From Acidisoma cellulosilyticum (GTDB taxonomy: Bacteria > Pseudomonadota > Alphaproteobacteria > Acetobacterales > Acetobacteraceae), in NCBI RefSeq assembly GCF_020621385.1, contig NZ_JAESVA010000003.1, positions 248,001-312,000 on the forward strand: DNA of 64,000 nt, read 5' to 3'. The notes below the pieces were generated by a model, which did no database searches, was not told the origin of the DNA, and saw nothing but the letters and a program-made list of their open reading frames with translations. Positions within the stretch are counted from its first letter, which is position 1. Every line of letters starts with the position of its first letter. The position numbers were made by a program, and so were the translations under genes. Below are positions 20,180 to 28,634 of the stretch, one piece after another.

Positions 20180-20946
20180 GCAAACCGCTTATTGAGGTTT
20201 CCGGTCTGGCCATGCGCTACCCCACGGGGCGCATGGCTTTGACGGATACAAGCCTCACGCTGAATGCCGGCGAGTTGGTCGTCATTCTTGGCGCCAATGG
20301 CTGTGGCAAATCGACGCTGCTCCGCTGCGTCGCCGGCATATTGCAGCCGACCGCCGGGCAGGTCCATGTCGCGGGCGAGCCGATGACGGCCCTTGCGGGT
20401 CGTCCGCTCGCCGAAGCGCGCATGGCGCTTGGCATGGTGTTTCAGAACGCCAATCTCGTGAAACGCCGCAGCGTCATCGCCAATGTATTGACCGGCACGC
20501 TCGGCCGCCATCGCAACTGGAAGACCGCTTTGGGCCTTCTGCCGAAGGCCGAACGCCCCTTCGCGCAGCGTTGCCTGGAGGAAGTCGGCCTCGGCAGCTT
20601 TGCCGAGCAACGCGCCGGCACGCTTTCGGGCGGTCAGGCGCAACGCGTCTCCGTGGCCCGCGCCCTGGCCCAACGGCCTTTGGCTTTGCTGGCCGATGAG
20701 CCGGTGGCAAGTCTGGACCCTGAAGCTTCCGAAGAATTGATGGGCCTGCTGCGGCGTCTGGCCCATGAAGACGGGCTCGGCGTGCTGTGCGTGCTGCATC
20801 AGCCCGATCTCGCCCGCCGCCACGCCGACCGTATCCTTGGCATGAAGGGCGGCCGCGTCCAGTTCGACCAGAAGCCAGCGGATGTGCAGGAGGTTGATGT
20901 TTCATCCCTCTACACCAAGCCCGCGCCGGAGGCATTGCCCGCATGA
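20176..20946 (+). CDS. phnC: Phosphonate ABC transporter ATP-binding protein PhnC
   Basis: A 256-residue ATPase with Walker A GANGCGKST, signature LSGGQAQRV and Walker B LALLADEPVASLD, the last typical of the phosphonate-import class. It starts with GTG in a GTGA overlap with phnD and ends in an ATGA overlap with phnE. It powers phosphonate uptake for the C-P lyase encoded downstream. Confidence 0.93.
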   Translation: MSKPLIEVSGLAMRYPTGRMALTDTSLTLNAGELVVILGANGCGKSTLLRCVAGILQPTAGQVHVAGEPMTALAGRPLAEARMALGMVFQNANLVKRRSVIANVLTGTLGRHRNWKTALGLLPKAERPFAQRCLEEVGLGSFAEQRAGTLSGGQAQRVSVARALAQRPLALLADEPVASLDPEASEELMGLLRRLAHEDGLGVLCVLHQPDLARRHADRILGMKGGRVQFDQKPADVQEVDVSSLYTKPAPEALPA

Positions 20947-21764
20947 ATGGTTTCGCACTGAAGACGGTGCCGGCCCCGTCCGAGAAGGGTTCTGCGATGC
21001 CCCGCCGGCGCCTGAACCCGCTCACCTTCCTGTTCATTTTTCTCGGCATCGCGCTGTTTTTGCAATCCGCGATCGTTGTCCACGCAAGGCCGCAGGATCT
21101 GATCACGGGGGCCGCCGGTATCGCCGATATTCTGCGCCGGTCCTTTCCGCCGGATTTCGCAGGCCTGCCGGATGCGCTTTGGCCGGCGCTTGAGACGATC
21201 GACATGGGCCTGTTCGGCACCGCCATCGCCCTCGTCTTCGCACTGCCGGTCGCGCTGCTCGCGGCCCGCAATACCACGCCGGCCAAGCCGCTCTATTTTT
21301 TGTCGCGCGGCCTCATCGCTCTCGCCCGCGTGGTGCCAGATCTGGTCTGGGCACTGATTTTCGTGACCGCCGTCGGCCTCGGGCCGTTTCCCGGCGCGCT
21401 CGCCATCGTCATCCATAGCCTGGGCATGATGGGGCGGCTGTTTGCCGAAACCATCGAGGATATCGACATGGGACCGGTGGAGGCACTGACCATGACCGGC
21501 GCCGGCCGCTTGGCCGTCTTCAGCCATGCCGTCGTGCCGACGGTCATGCCCTCGCTGCTCGGCATCACGCTCTATCGCCTGGACGAGAATATCCGCTCAT
21601 CCCTTATCCTCGGCTTCGTGGGCGCCGGCGGCATCGGTTTCCAGCTACTGACGGCGATGAACCTGTTTCAGTATCGCACCGTGTCCATGCTGCTGATCCT
21701 GACCTTCATCATCGTGGTGGGCGTGGAGCGCATCTCCGCTGCCTTGCGGCAGCGGATTGCGTAA
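20943..21764 (+). CDS. phnE: Phosphonate ABC transporter permease PhnE
   Basis: A 273-residue inner-membrane permease with about six hydrophobic segments. The EAA-type loop is EALTMTGAGRLAVFSHAVVP, followed by the family motif DENIRSSLILGFVGAGGIG. Only one permease is present, unlike the PhnE1/PhnE2 pair of many alphaproteobacteria, so the transporter probably uses a homodimer. Confidence 0.93.
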   Translation: MNGFALKTVPAPSEKGSAMPRRRLNPLTFLFIFLGIALFLQSAIVVHARPQDLITGAAGIADILRRSFPPDFAGLPDALWPALETIDMGLFGTAIALVFALPVALLAARNTTPAKPLYFLSRGLIALARVVPDLVWALIFVTAVGLGPFPGALAIVIHSLGMMGRLFAETIEDIDMGPVEALTMTGAGRLAVFSHAVVPTVMPSLLGITLYRLDENIRSSLILGFVGAGGIGFQLLTAMNLFQYRTVSMLLILTFIIVVGVERISAALRQRIA

Positions 21765-21774
21765 CGGCCCCGCA

Positions 21775-22920
21775 TCAATGCAGGCGGGCAGCGCCTTCGG
21801 CCGAGAGATAGGCCAGCTTGCCGCCCGCGATCGTGGCGACCACATGCGGCGCCGGGTCCCGGCTGACGATCACCATATCGGCGCGCAGACCCTGTGCGAT
21901 CCGGCCACGATCGGTCAGGCCCGCGGCGGCAGCGGGATTGGCCGAAATCAGCGCCCAGCGCGCCGCCAGACCATCCTGGCCGTGACGGTCCGCCAGGATG
22001 AAAGCCGCCCGCAGCATCGCCGGGTAGAAGTAATCGCTCGTCAGGATCTGGCAGAAACCGGCCTCGACCGTCTCGGCCGCGCCCGACCAGCCCATATGCG
22101 ATCCGCCGCGCACGACATTGGGGCTGCCCATGATGACGCTGTCGCCGGCCTCGGTCGCTGCCTTTGCGACCTCGGTGCTCATCGGGAAGTCCGAGATGCG
22201 AGCGCCCATCGCGCGAAAGGCGTCACGATCCGCGACACGCGCGTCATCATGGCTCGCCATCGGAATGCCGGCGCGCTGGGCTGCCTCGGCCATGCGGGCC
22301 AAGGCCGCCGGCACCTCATCGGCGCGCGTGCCGATGGCATTGGCAAGGTCGCGGAAGGCGTCAAGCTTCATGCCCGCACGCTCGCTGTATTTCGCCCCGG
22401 TCGCCGCGTCGGCCATCTTTCGCAGAATGCCGGGCGTATGGTCGTTGAAGGCGAGCAGATGGACCGCCCCCTGTTCGATCGCTGCGAGCGCGAGGTCGAG
22501 CGCCGGCAGATTGAAGGCCTCCCAGCGCAGATGGATGCGCATGTCGCAACTCTGACGCGGGCGGTTTGCGGCCAGCGCCGCCAGCAGGCTGGTCCAGGTT
22601 TCGGCGCTGCGCAGCCCCTTCTCCCAGGACAAGGTCACGCCATGGAAGGTCGTGGTGATGCCATTGGCGAGCAGTTGCGCCTCGGTCTCGGCCACCGCCA
22701 GATCCATCGGGAAGCTGACGCCGGGACGCGGCTGCACTTGCCGTTCGAAGGCATCGCCGTGCAGGTCGATGATACCGGGCAGAACCAGCAGACCCGTGGC
22801 GTCGAAGCGTCGTTCGGGGCCGGAAATCTCGGCAATGACGCCGTCCTGCACACCAATATCGGCGGTAACCAGACCTTGGTCGGACAGCAATGCCCGTCCG
22901 CCGGTGATCGCAAGTTCCAT
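21775..22920 (-). CDS. Variant PhnM-family amidohydrolase
   Basis: A 381-residue amidohydrolase homologous to PhnM, convergent with phnE and divergent from phnG. It has DLHGDAFERQVQPRPGV where canonical PhnM has DLHTDNLERQ, plus AFNDHTPG, ASHDDA and SPNVVRGGSHMGW. PhnM removes pyrophosphate from alpha-D-ribose 1-alkylphosphonate 5-triphosphate before C-P cleavage. A second, canonical PhnM lies at 27498-28634. This copy may have another triphosphate or cyclic-phosphate substrate. A good AAGGAAGG site precedes it. Confidence 0.85.
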   Translation of the reverse strand: MELAITGGRALLSDQGLVTADIGVQDGVIAEISGPERRFDATGLLVLPGIIDLHGDAFERQVQPRPGVSFPMDLAVAETEAQLLANGITTTFHGVTLSWEKGLRSAETWTSLLAALAANRPRQSCDMRIHLRWEAFNLPALDLALAAIEQGAVHLLAFNDHTPGILRKMADAATGAKYSERAGMKLDAFRDLANAIGTRADEVPAALARMAEAAQRAGIPMASHDDARVADRDAFRAMGARISDFPMSTEVAKAATEAGDSVIMGSPNVVRGGSHMGWSGAAETVEAGFCQILTSDYFYPAMLRAAFILADRHGQDGLAARWALISANPAAAAGLTDRGRIAQGLRADMVIVSRDPAPHVVATIAGGKLAYLSAEGAARLH

Positions 22921-22951
22921 GACTTAGCCTTCCTTTTTCGTCGCCCGATCG

Positions 22952-22969
22952 ATGTCAATCGATTGTCAT
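22952..22969 (+). promoter_or_regulatory. Candidate Pho box (PhoB site) upstream of phnG
   Basis: ATGTCAA-TCGA-TTGTCAT matches the two 7-bp direct repeats separated by 4 bp of the PhoB consensus (CTGTCAT-N4-CTGTCAT). It lies in the divergent phnM-variant/phnG spacer and could serve both genes. It fits phosphate-starvation control of a C-P lyase locus. Confidence 0.6.
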
Positions 22970-22990
22970 TGACTTTAGCCGGGCCGGTCG

Positions 22991-23014
22991 TAATGTCTAG
23001 ACGTCTAGATGAAT
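22991..23014 (+). promoter_or_regulatory. phnG -10 element and palindromic phn operator
   Basis: TAATGT (22991-22996) is a plausible -10 with its start point inside the perfect 14-bp palindrome TCTAGACGTCTAGA (22996-23009). The longer motif GACGTCTAGATGAAT (23000-23014) recurs with one change before phnD. Position over the start site suggests a repressor such as PhnF, which is not encoded in this window. Confidence 0.55.
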
Positions 23015-23025
23015 TCTGGGTGACG

Positions 23026-23481
23026 ATGTTGACACAGGACTTCTTGAACCGCCGCCGCACATGGATGGCGACCCTTGCCCGGGCTGACCGCTCGGCGATC
23101 GAGGCACAACTATCGGCAGAACCCGCCTTGCCGGACCACACCCGTCTGCGCGGCCCGGAAGCCGGTCTCGTTATGGTGCGTGGTCGTATGGGCGGCAGCG
23201 GCGCGCCCTTCAATCTCGGAGAGATGACGGTTACGCGCTGCACCATCCGCAATGCGCGGGGCCAGATCGGCCATGCCTATATCGCCGGGCGCGACGGCCA
23301 GAAGGCGGAACTGGCGGCCGCACTCGATGCGGCCTTGCAGGACCCCGAAGACGGCGCTGGGCTTGAGGCGCGCGTCATCGCGCCCTTGGCCGAGGCCTTG
23401 GTCCAGGCAGACAATACGATACGCGCCGAGGCCGAGGCCACGCGCGTCGATTTCTTCACTTTGGCGACGATGCGGTCATGA
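23026..23481 (+). CDS. phnG: C-P lyase system protein PhnG
   Basis: A 151-residue PhnG. The family begins around RRRTWMATLARA and contains GLVMVRGRMGGSGAPFNLGEMTVTRC, seen here as VMVRGRMGGSGAPFNLGE, then GHAYIAGRD. PhnG is part of the PhnGHIJ core complex that, with PhnI, makes the ribose-1-phosphonate nucleotide from ATP. The frame is open far upstream but that part is antisense to the variant phnM. ATG 23026 is chosen because the promoter lies at about 22991. Confidence 0.9.
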   Translation: MLTQDFLNRRRTWMATLARADRSAIEAQLSAEPALPDHTRLRGPEAGLVMVRGRMGGSGAPFNLGEMTVTRCTIRNARGQIGHAYIAGRDGQKAELAAALDAALQDPEDGAGLEARVIAPLAEALVQADNTIRAEAEATRVDFFTLATMRS

Positions 23482-24050
23482 CGCTCGAAAAACCCGGCTT
23501 TATCGATCCCGTCGCCGAGGCGCAGGCCTGCTTCCGCCTGGTGCTGCGCACCATGTCCAGCCCCGGCCAGATCGTCACGCTCGCCAACCCCGTCGCCGCG
23601 CCACCATTGACCCCCGCCACGGCCGCCGTGCTGCTGACGCTGGTCGATGCCGAAGTCTCGCTCTGGCTGGACGAGCCCCTGGCCGATAGCTGGGACTGGC
23701 TGGCCTTTCATGCCGGCGTGGTGCGTGCGACGGATATCGGCTCGGCCGCTTTCCTATGCACGACGAGGCTGCCGCCGCTGGCCGAGGTCTTTGCCGGCAC
23801 GGACGCCGCGCCGGAAACCGGTGCGACCATCATCCTCCAGGTGCCTTCCCTTGAAGGCGGCAAGAAGCTGACCCTCTACGGGCCGGGGCTGGAGACGCCG
23901 ATCGTCATTGCACCGCAGGGCCTGCCCGCGGATTTCGTTGCCCAATGGGAGCAGAACCACCGCATTTTCCCGCGTGGTATCGATCTGCTGCTTTGTGCGG
24001 GTTCTTCATTCTGTGCCCTGCCGCGTAGCGTCAGGATCGGGGAAGGCTGA
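23478..24050 (+). CDS. phnH: C-P lyase subunit PhnH
   Basis: A 190-residue PhnH with FIDPVAEAQACFRLVLRTMSSPG at the N-terminus, seen as DPVAEAQACFRLVLRTMSSPG's core AEAQACFRLVLRTMSSPG, and FPRGIDLLLCAGSSFCALPR at the C-terminus. PhnH is a pyridoxal-transferase-like fold without the cofactor and a structural member of the core complex. It starts in an ATGA overlap with phnG and ends 4 nt before phnI. Confidence 0.93.
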   Translation: MTLEKPGFIDPVAEAQACFRLVLRTMSSPGQIVTLANPVAAPPLTPATAAVLLTLVDAEVSLWLDEPLADSWDWLAFHAGVVRATDIGSAAFLCTTRLPPLAEVFAGTDAAPETGATIILQVPSLEGGKKLTLYGPGLETPIVIAPQGLPADFVAQWEQNHRIFPRGIDLLLCAGSSFCALPRSVRIGEG

Positions 24051-24054
24051 AACA

Positions 24055-25170
24055 ATGGCTTATGTTGCCGTCAAAGGGGGTGAGCGTGCGATCGACGCCG
24101 CTCATGACTGGCTCGCGCGCGTCCGGCGTGGAGCGCCGACCGTTCCTGAAATCAAGACCGACCAGATCGCCGAGCAGCTCGGCCGCGCCGTCGATCGCGT
24201 CATGGCCGAAGGCTCCTGCTATGACCGCGATCTCGGCGCACTCGCCGTCAAACAGGCGCAGGGCGATCTGATCGAGGCCGCCTTCCTGCTCCGCGCCTAC
24301 CGCACCACGCTGCCGCGCTTCGCCTCCTCCCTGCCGGTGGAGACGAGCGCGATGCTGATCCATCGTCGGATCTCGGCGATCTACAAGGATCTGCCGGGCG
24401 GCCAGGTGCTAGGCCCGACCTATGACTACACGCATCGCCTGCTGGATTTCGCACTCGCGGCCGAAGCCGATAGCGGCGTGGCGCCGGCGGCACCGCTGCC
24501 GCCTGCCGAGCCGGATCAGACACCGCCGGCCGTGACGCCGCGCGTGCTCGACATGCTCCACGCCGAAGGGCTGATGGGCGCAGAACCGCAGAGCGACGCG
24601 ACGCCGGGTGACATCACGCGTGAGCCCATGTCCTTTCCGGCCGAACGCGATATCCGGCTGCAGGCGCTCGCCCGTGGCGACGAAGGCTTTCTGCTCGCCC
24701 TCGGCTATTCCACCCAGCGCGGCTACGGCAATAGCCATCCCTTCGTCGGCGAGTTGCGCATGGGCGATGTCTCGGTCGAAATCGAACCGCCCGAGCTCGG
24801 CTTCGCCATCGATATCGGTCGCATCACGCTTACCGAATGCGAGATGGTCAATCAATTCGGCGGGTCTAAGACGGAACCCCCGCAATTCACCCGCGGCTAT
24901 GGGCTGTGTTTCGGCCATGGCGAGCGCAAGGCCATGGGCATGGCGCTGGTTGACCGCGCCATGCGCGCCGAGGAATTGGGGGAGGACGCAACGGCGCCCG
25001 CGCAGGACATTGAATTTGTCCTGTACCACAGCGACAATATCGAGGCGACCGGCTTCGTCGAACATCTGAAGCTGCCGCATTACGTGGATTTCCAAAGTGA
25101 ACTCGAAACGATCCGCGAGATCCGGCGCACATCTCAAAATTCTACGGATGCCGCGGGAGAGCCGCTATGA
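24055..25170 (+). CDS. phnI: C-P lyase subunit PhnI
   Basis: A 371-residue PhnI of normal length, starting MAYVAVKGGERAI. It has the block RGYGNSHPFVGELRMG and the block TECEMVNQFGGSKT. PhnI is the nucleosidase that, with PhnGHL, attaches a phosphonate to the ribose C1 of ATP. The open frame upstream (from 23908) overlaps phnH and is not used. The stop overlaps the phnJ start. Confidence 0.95.
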   Translation: MAYVAVKGGERAIDAAHDWLARVRRGAPTVPEIKTDQIAEQLGRAVDRVMAEGSCYDRDLGALAVKQAQGDLIEAAFLLRAYRTTLPRFASSLPVETSAMLIHRRISAIYKDLPGGQVLGPTYDYTHRLLDFALAAEADSGVAPAAPLPPAEPDQTPPAVTPRVLDMLHAEGLMGAEPQSDATPGDITREPMSFPAERDIRLQALARGDEGFLLALGYSTQRGYGNSHPFVGELRMGDVSVEIEPPELGFAIDIGRITLTECEMVNQFGGSKTEPPQFTRGYGLCFGHGERKAMGMALVDRAMRAEELGEDATAPAQDIEFVLYHSDNIEATGFVEHLKLPHYVDFQSELETIREIRRTSQNSTDAAGEPL

Positions 25171-26018
25171 ACGGCTATAACTTCGCCTATCTGGATGAGC
25201 CGACCAAGCGCATGATCCGCCGCGCCATCCTGAAAGCGGTCGCGATCCCCGGCCATCAGGTGCCCTTCGGCGCAAGGGAAATGCCGCTGCCATATGGCTG
25301 GGGCACCGGCGGCATTCAGGTGACGGCCGCTATCCTCGGCGCGGACGACGTGCTGAAGGTGATCGACCAAGGTGCGGATGACACGACGAACGCTGTTTCC
25401 ATCCGGCGCTTCTTCTCCCGCGTCGCCGGGGTTGAAACCACAACGCGGACAAGGGATGCCAGCGTCATTCAGACCCGCCACCGCATTCCGGAAACGCCGC
25501 TGCGGGATGATCAAATTCTCGTCTATCAGGTGCCGTTGCCGGAACCGCTGGCGAAGCTGGAACCGAGCCGGGCGGAGACCAAGCAGATGCATGCGCTGGC
25601 CGATTACGGCCTCATGCATGTGAAGCTGTACGAGGATATCGCGCGCTTCGGCCATGTCACCATCTCCTATGATTATCCGGTGATGGTGAATGACCGCTAT
25701 CTCATGTCGCCTTCGCCCATTCCGGCCTTCGATACGCTGAAGATGAACCGCATGCCGGCGCTTCAGCTATTCGGCGCCGGGCGGGAGAAGCGCATCTATG
25801 CCGTGCCGCCCTATACGACGGTCCGGCCGCTGGATTTCGACGATCATCCCTTCGCGCTGATCCGCGCACCCCATGCCTGCACGCTCTGCGGTGCGACCAA
25901 CAGCTACCTGGATGAAGTCGTGACCGATGATCGCGGCGGCCGCATGTTCATCTGTTCGGACACCGATTACTGCGCGGACAGACGCGGCGATGCCGCGAGC
26001 GAAGGAGATGCGGCATGA
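25167..26018 (+). CDS. phnJ: Carbon-phosphorus lyase PhnJ
   Basis: A 283-residue radical-SAM enzyme that breaks the C-P bond, giving an alkane and 5-phosphoribosyl 1,2-cyclic phosphate. The essential cysteines C238, C241, C263 and C269 have the same spacing as E. coli PhnJ (241, 244, 266, 272). The N-terminus GYNFAYLDEPTKRMIRRAILKA is typical, seen as YNFAYLDEPTKRMIRRAIL. Overlaps phnI and phnK by 4 nt each. Confidence 0.96.
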   Translation: MNGYNFAYLDEPTKRMIRRAILKAVAIPGHQVPFGAREMPLPYGWGTGGIQVTAAILGADDVLKVIDQGADDTTNAVSIRRFFSRVAGVETTTRTRDASVIQTRHRIPETPLRDDQILVYQVPLPEPLAKLEPSRAETKQMHALADYGLMHVKLYEDIARFGHVTISYDYPVMVNDRYLMSPSPIPAFDTLKMNRMPALQLFGAGREKRIYAVPPYTTVRPLDFDDHPFALIRAPHACTLCGATNSYLDEVVTDDRGGRMFICSDTDYCADRRGDAASEGDAA

Positions 26019-26788
26019 CCCTTCCTCTGCTTGAAGCGCATGACCTTCAGCTCAATTTCGGGTCTATCCGCGCGCTCGACCATGTCTCCATGGCGCTTTG
26101 GCCGGGCGAGGTTCTGGCCATCGTCGGCGAAAGCGGCTCCGGTAAAACCACGCTGCTGAAAGTGCTCTCGGGCAGCGAAAGCCCGGATCACGGCCAGGTT
26201 CTCTACCGCGATCCGGAATTGGCGCTGCACGACGTCCACGCCATGGCCGCCCCCCGACTGCGCGCTTTGCATCGCTCGGACTGGGGTTTCGTCCAACAGA
26301 ATCCGCGCGATGCCTTGCGCATGGGCGTCTCCGCCGGCGGCAATGTCGGTGAGCGTCTCATGGCCCAGGGCGCGCGCCATTACGGCTCGATCCGTTCGTC
26401 CGCGCTCGACTGGCTGCGCGAGGTCGAAATCGACCCGCAGCGGATCGACGATCTGCCGCGTACCTTTTCAGGCGGCATGCTGCAGCGCCTGCAGATTGCC
26501 CGCACGCTGGCGACCCATCCGCGCCTTGTCTTCATGGATGAGCCGACCGGCGGGTTGGATGTCTCGGTCCAGGCGAGATTGCTTGACCTTATCCGTTCCC
26601 TGGTCTCCCGCCTCGGCCTCGCCGTCATTCTGGTGACGCATGATATCGCGGTCGCGCGCCTGCTCGCCGGACGCATCCTGGTGATGCGCCGCGGTCAGGT
26701 GGTCGAGACGGGCCTGACGGATCAGGTGCTGGACGATCCGCAGCATCCCTATACGCAGCTTCTCGTCAGTTCGGTGCTTCAGGCATGA
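26015..26788 (+). CDS. phnK: C-P lyase ATP-binding protein PhnK
   Basis: A 257-residue ABC-type ATPase with Walker A GESGSGKTT, signature TFSGGMLQRLQIAR and Walker B LVFMDEPTGGLD. PhnK binds the PhnGHIJ core rather than a membrane permease. Sequence such as FVQQNPRDALRMGVSAGGNVGERLM is typical, here the core VQQNPRDALRM is visible. Co-translated with phnJ and phnL. Confidence 0.94.
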   Translation: MTLPLLEAHDLQLNFGSIRALDHVSMALWPGEVLAIVGESGSGKTTLLKVLSGSESPDHGQVLYRDPELALHDVHAMAAPRLRALHRSDWGFVQQNPRDALRMGVSAGGNVGERLMAQGARHYGSIRSSALDWLREVEIDPQRIDDLPRTFSGGMLQRLQIARTLATHPRLVFMDEPTGGLDVSVQARLLDLIRSLVSRLGLAVILVTHDIAVARLLAGRILVMRRGQVVETGLTDQVLDDPQHPYTQLLVSSVLQA

Positions 26789-27501
26789 TGAACACGGCCG
26801 GCCATCCCATGCTGAAAACCCATGGCCTCAGCAAATCCTTCACCCTGCATCTGCAGGGCGGCACCACCATGCCGGTGCTGGAGAATGTCGAGCTGACCGT
26901 CAATTCCGGCGAATGCGTTGTTCTGTCAGGGCCGTCCGGCGCCGGCAAATCCACCCTCATGCGCAGCCTTTACGGCAATTATCGCGTCGGCCAGGGCAGC
27001 ATTCTCATCCGTCATCGGGATGATTGGGTCGATCTGGCCCAAGCCGATCCCCGCCGCATCCTAGCCGTGCGCCGCGATACGCTCGGCTATGTCAGTCAGT
27101 TCCTGCGCGTCGTGCCGCGCGTGCCGACCATCGAAATCGTGGCCGAGGCGCTGACCATCCGCGGCGCGGATCACGCGGAGGCGATCACCCGCGCGCGCAG
27201 CCTGCTGCTGCGCCTCAACCTGCCGGAGCGGTTGCACGGCCTGCCCCCGGCCACCTTTTCAGGTGGCGAGCAGCAGCGTGTGAACCTCGCCCGCGGCTTC
27301 ATCGGCGGCCATCCGATTTTGCTGCTGGATGAGCCGACCGCCTCACTTGATGCTATCAACCGTGACGCGGTCGTGGGATTGGTGGCGGAGGCGAAAGCCG
27401 CCGGCACCGCGATCCTCGGCATCGTTCATGATACGCCGACGCGCGACGCCATCGCTGATCGTCTTTTTAAACTTTACCCCGCCCAGATGGCTGCCGCATG
27501 A
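26785..27501 (+). CDS. phnL: C-P lyase ATP-binding protein PhnL
   Basis: A 238-residue ABC ATPase. Walker A is GPSGAGKST, signature FSGGEQQRVNLARG and Walker B ILLLDEPTASLD. The block DTLGYVSQFLRVVPRVP is characteristic of PhnL. It assists formation of the phosphonate nucleotide. ATGA overlaps join it to phnK and phnM. Confidence 0.94.
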   Translation: MMNTAGHPMLKTHGLSKSFTLHLQGGTTMPVLENVELTVNSGECVVLSGPSGAGKSTLMRSLYGNYRVGQGSILIRHRDDWVDLAQADPRRILAVRRDTLGYVSQFLRVVPRVPTIEIVAEALTIRGADHAEAITRARSLLLRLNLPERLHGLPPATFSGGEQQRVNLARGFIGGHPILLLDEPTASLDAINRDAVVGLVAEAKAAGTAILGIVHDTPTRDAIADRLFKLYPAQMAAA

Positions 27502-28634
27502 CCCAGATTGTTCTGACAAACGCCACGATCATTCTGGAGGATGACAGCCTTCGCGGCACTGTCGTGGTGCAGGACGGCGTGATCCGGGACATCGTCTACG
27601 GCAAGGTCGTGGCCGCCGGCGCCGTCGATCTTGACGGCGATATTCTGATGCCCGGCATCATCGACCTGCATACGGATAATCTGGAGCGGCAGGTGCTGCC
27701 GCGCCCCGGCGCGCGCTGGCCGTCGCGCTCGGCCTTTCTGGCGCATGACGCGCAATGCGCGGTTGCCGGTGTCACCACCGTGTTCGATGCGCTTTGCGTC
27801 GGCAATCTCAATTTCGACAATGAAGATCGCATCCGCACCTTCCAGGACGGCGTCACGGATCTGACGGCACTCGCCGAAACCGGATTGTTCAAAGCCGATC
27901 ACCTGCTGCATCTGCGCTGCGAAATGCCGGCGACGGATATGCTGCGCCTCGCGGCCCCGGTGCTGGATCATCCGCTGACACGCATGGTCAGCCTGATGGA
28001 CCATACGCCCGGCGTCGGCCAATACGCGGATTTGGAGCGTTTCCGGCAACGCCGCGCGGTGGACGGCACCTCGCTCGCCCAAGTCGATGCGGAGATCGCG
28101 GAATTACAGGCGCAGCGCACCCGTCTGCGCGCGCCCAATCGGCAGGCCCTGCTGGAACTGGTCCGCGCCCGCAACCTCGTCATCGCAAGCCATGATGATG
28201 AGACGATCGAGGAGATCGAGGCCAATGTCGCCGACGGCATCGGCATCAGCGAATTCCCGGTGAGGCTGGCGGCCGCCAAGCGCGCGAAGGCGCTGGGCAT
28301 GACCGTCATCGCCGGCGCGCCCAATATCGTCCGGGGCGGATCGCATTCGGGCAATGTCTCGGCCGCCGACCTGATCGCGGCAGATGCCGTGGATGCTCTG
28401 GCCTCGGACTACGTGCCCCCCGCTTTGCTGGAAGCGGCCTTCGCCATCGCCGATAGCGGCGTGCCGCTGCACCGGGCCATCGGCTTCGTGACCTCTGGCC
28501 CCGCTCGCATGGCGAGGCTTGACGATCGGGGGCGCATCGCCCCGGGTCTGCGCGCCGATCTGGTCCAGGTGCGCCGCGTCGGCTCGCTTGCCGCCGCCGT
28601 CGCGGTCTGGCGCCAGGGCCAACGCGTCGCATGA
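27498..28634 (+). CDS. phnM: PhnM, ribose alkylphosphonate triphosphate diphosphatase
   Basis: A 378-residue amidohydrolase with the canonical PhnM motifs MPGIIDLHTDNLERQVLPRPGARWP, seen as IIDLHTDNLERQ and PRPGARWP, SLMDHTPGVGQ, ASHDDET and GAPNIVRGGSHSGNVSA. It removes pyrophosphate ahead of PhnJ. This is the operon copy. A divergent homologue lies at 21775-22920. Confidence 0.95.
   Translation: MTQIVLTNATIILEDDSLRGTVVVQDGVIRDIVYGKVVAAGAVDLDGDILMPGIIDLHTDNLERQVLPRPGARWPSRSAFLAHDAQCAVAGVTTVFDALCVGNLNFDNEDRIRTFQDGVTDLTALAETGLFKADHLLHLRCEMPATDMLRLAAPVLDHPLTRMVSLMDHTPGVGQYADLERFRQRRAVDGTSLAQVDAEIAELQAQRTRLRAPNRQALLELVRARNLVIASHDDETIEEIEANVADGIGISEFPVRLAAAKRAKALGMTVIAGAPNIVRGGSHSGNVSAADLIAADAVDALASDYVPPALLEAAFAIADSGVPLHRAIGFVTSGPARMARLDDRGRIAPGLRADLVQVRRVGSLAAAVAVWRQGQRVA

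Noticed and set aside
21757-23481. A 574-codon open frame on the plus strand ending with PhnG
   Set aside because: Its first about 420 codons are antisense to the variant phnM and show no domain. The promoter elements at 22952-23014 place the real phnG start at 23026.
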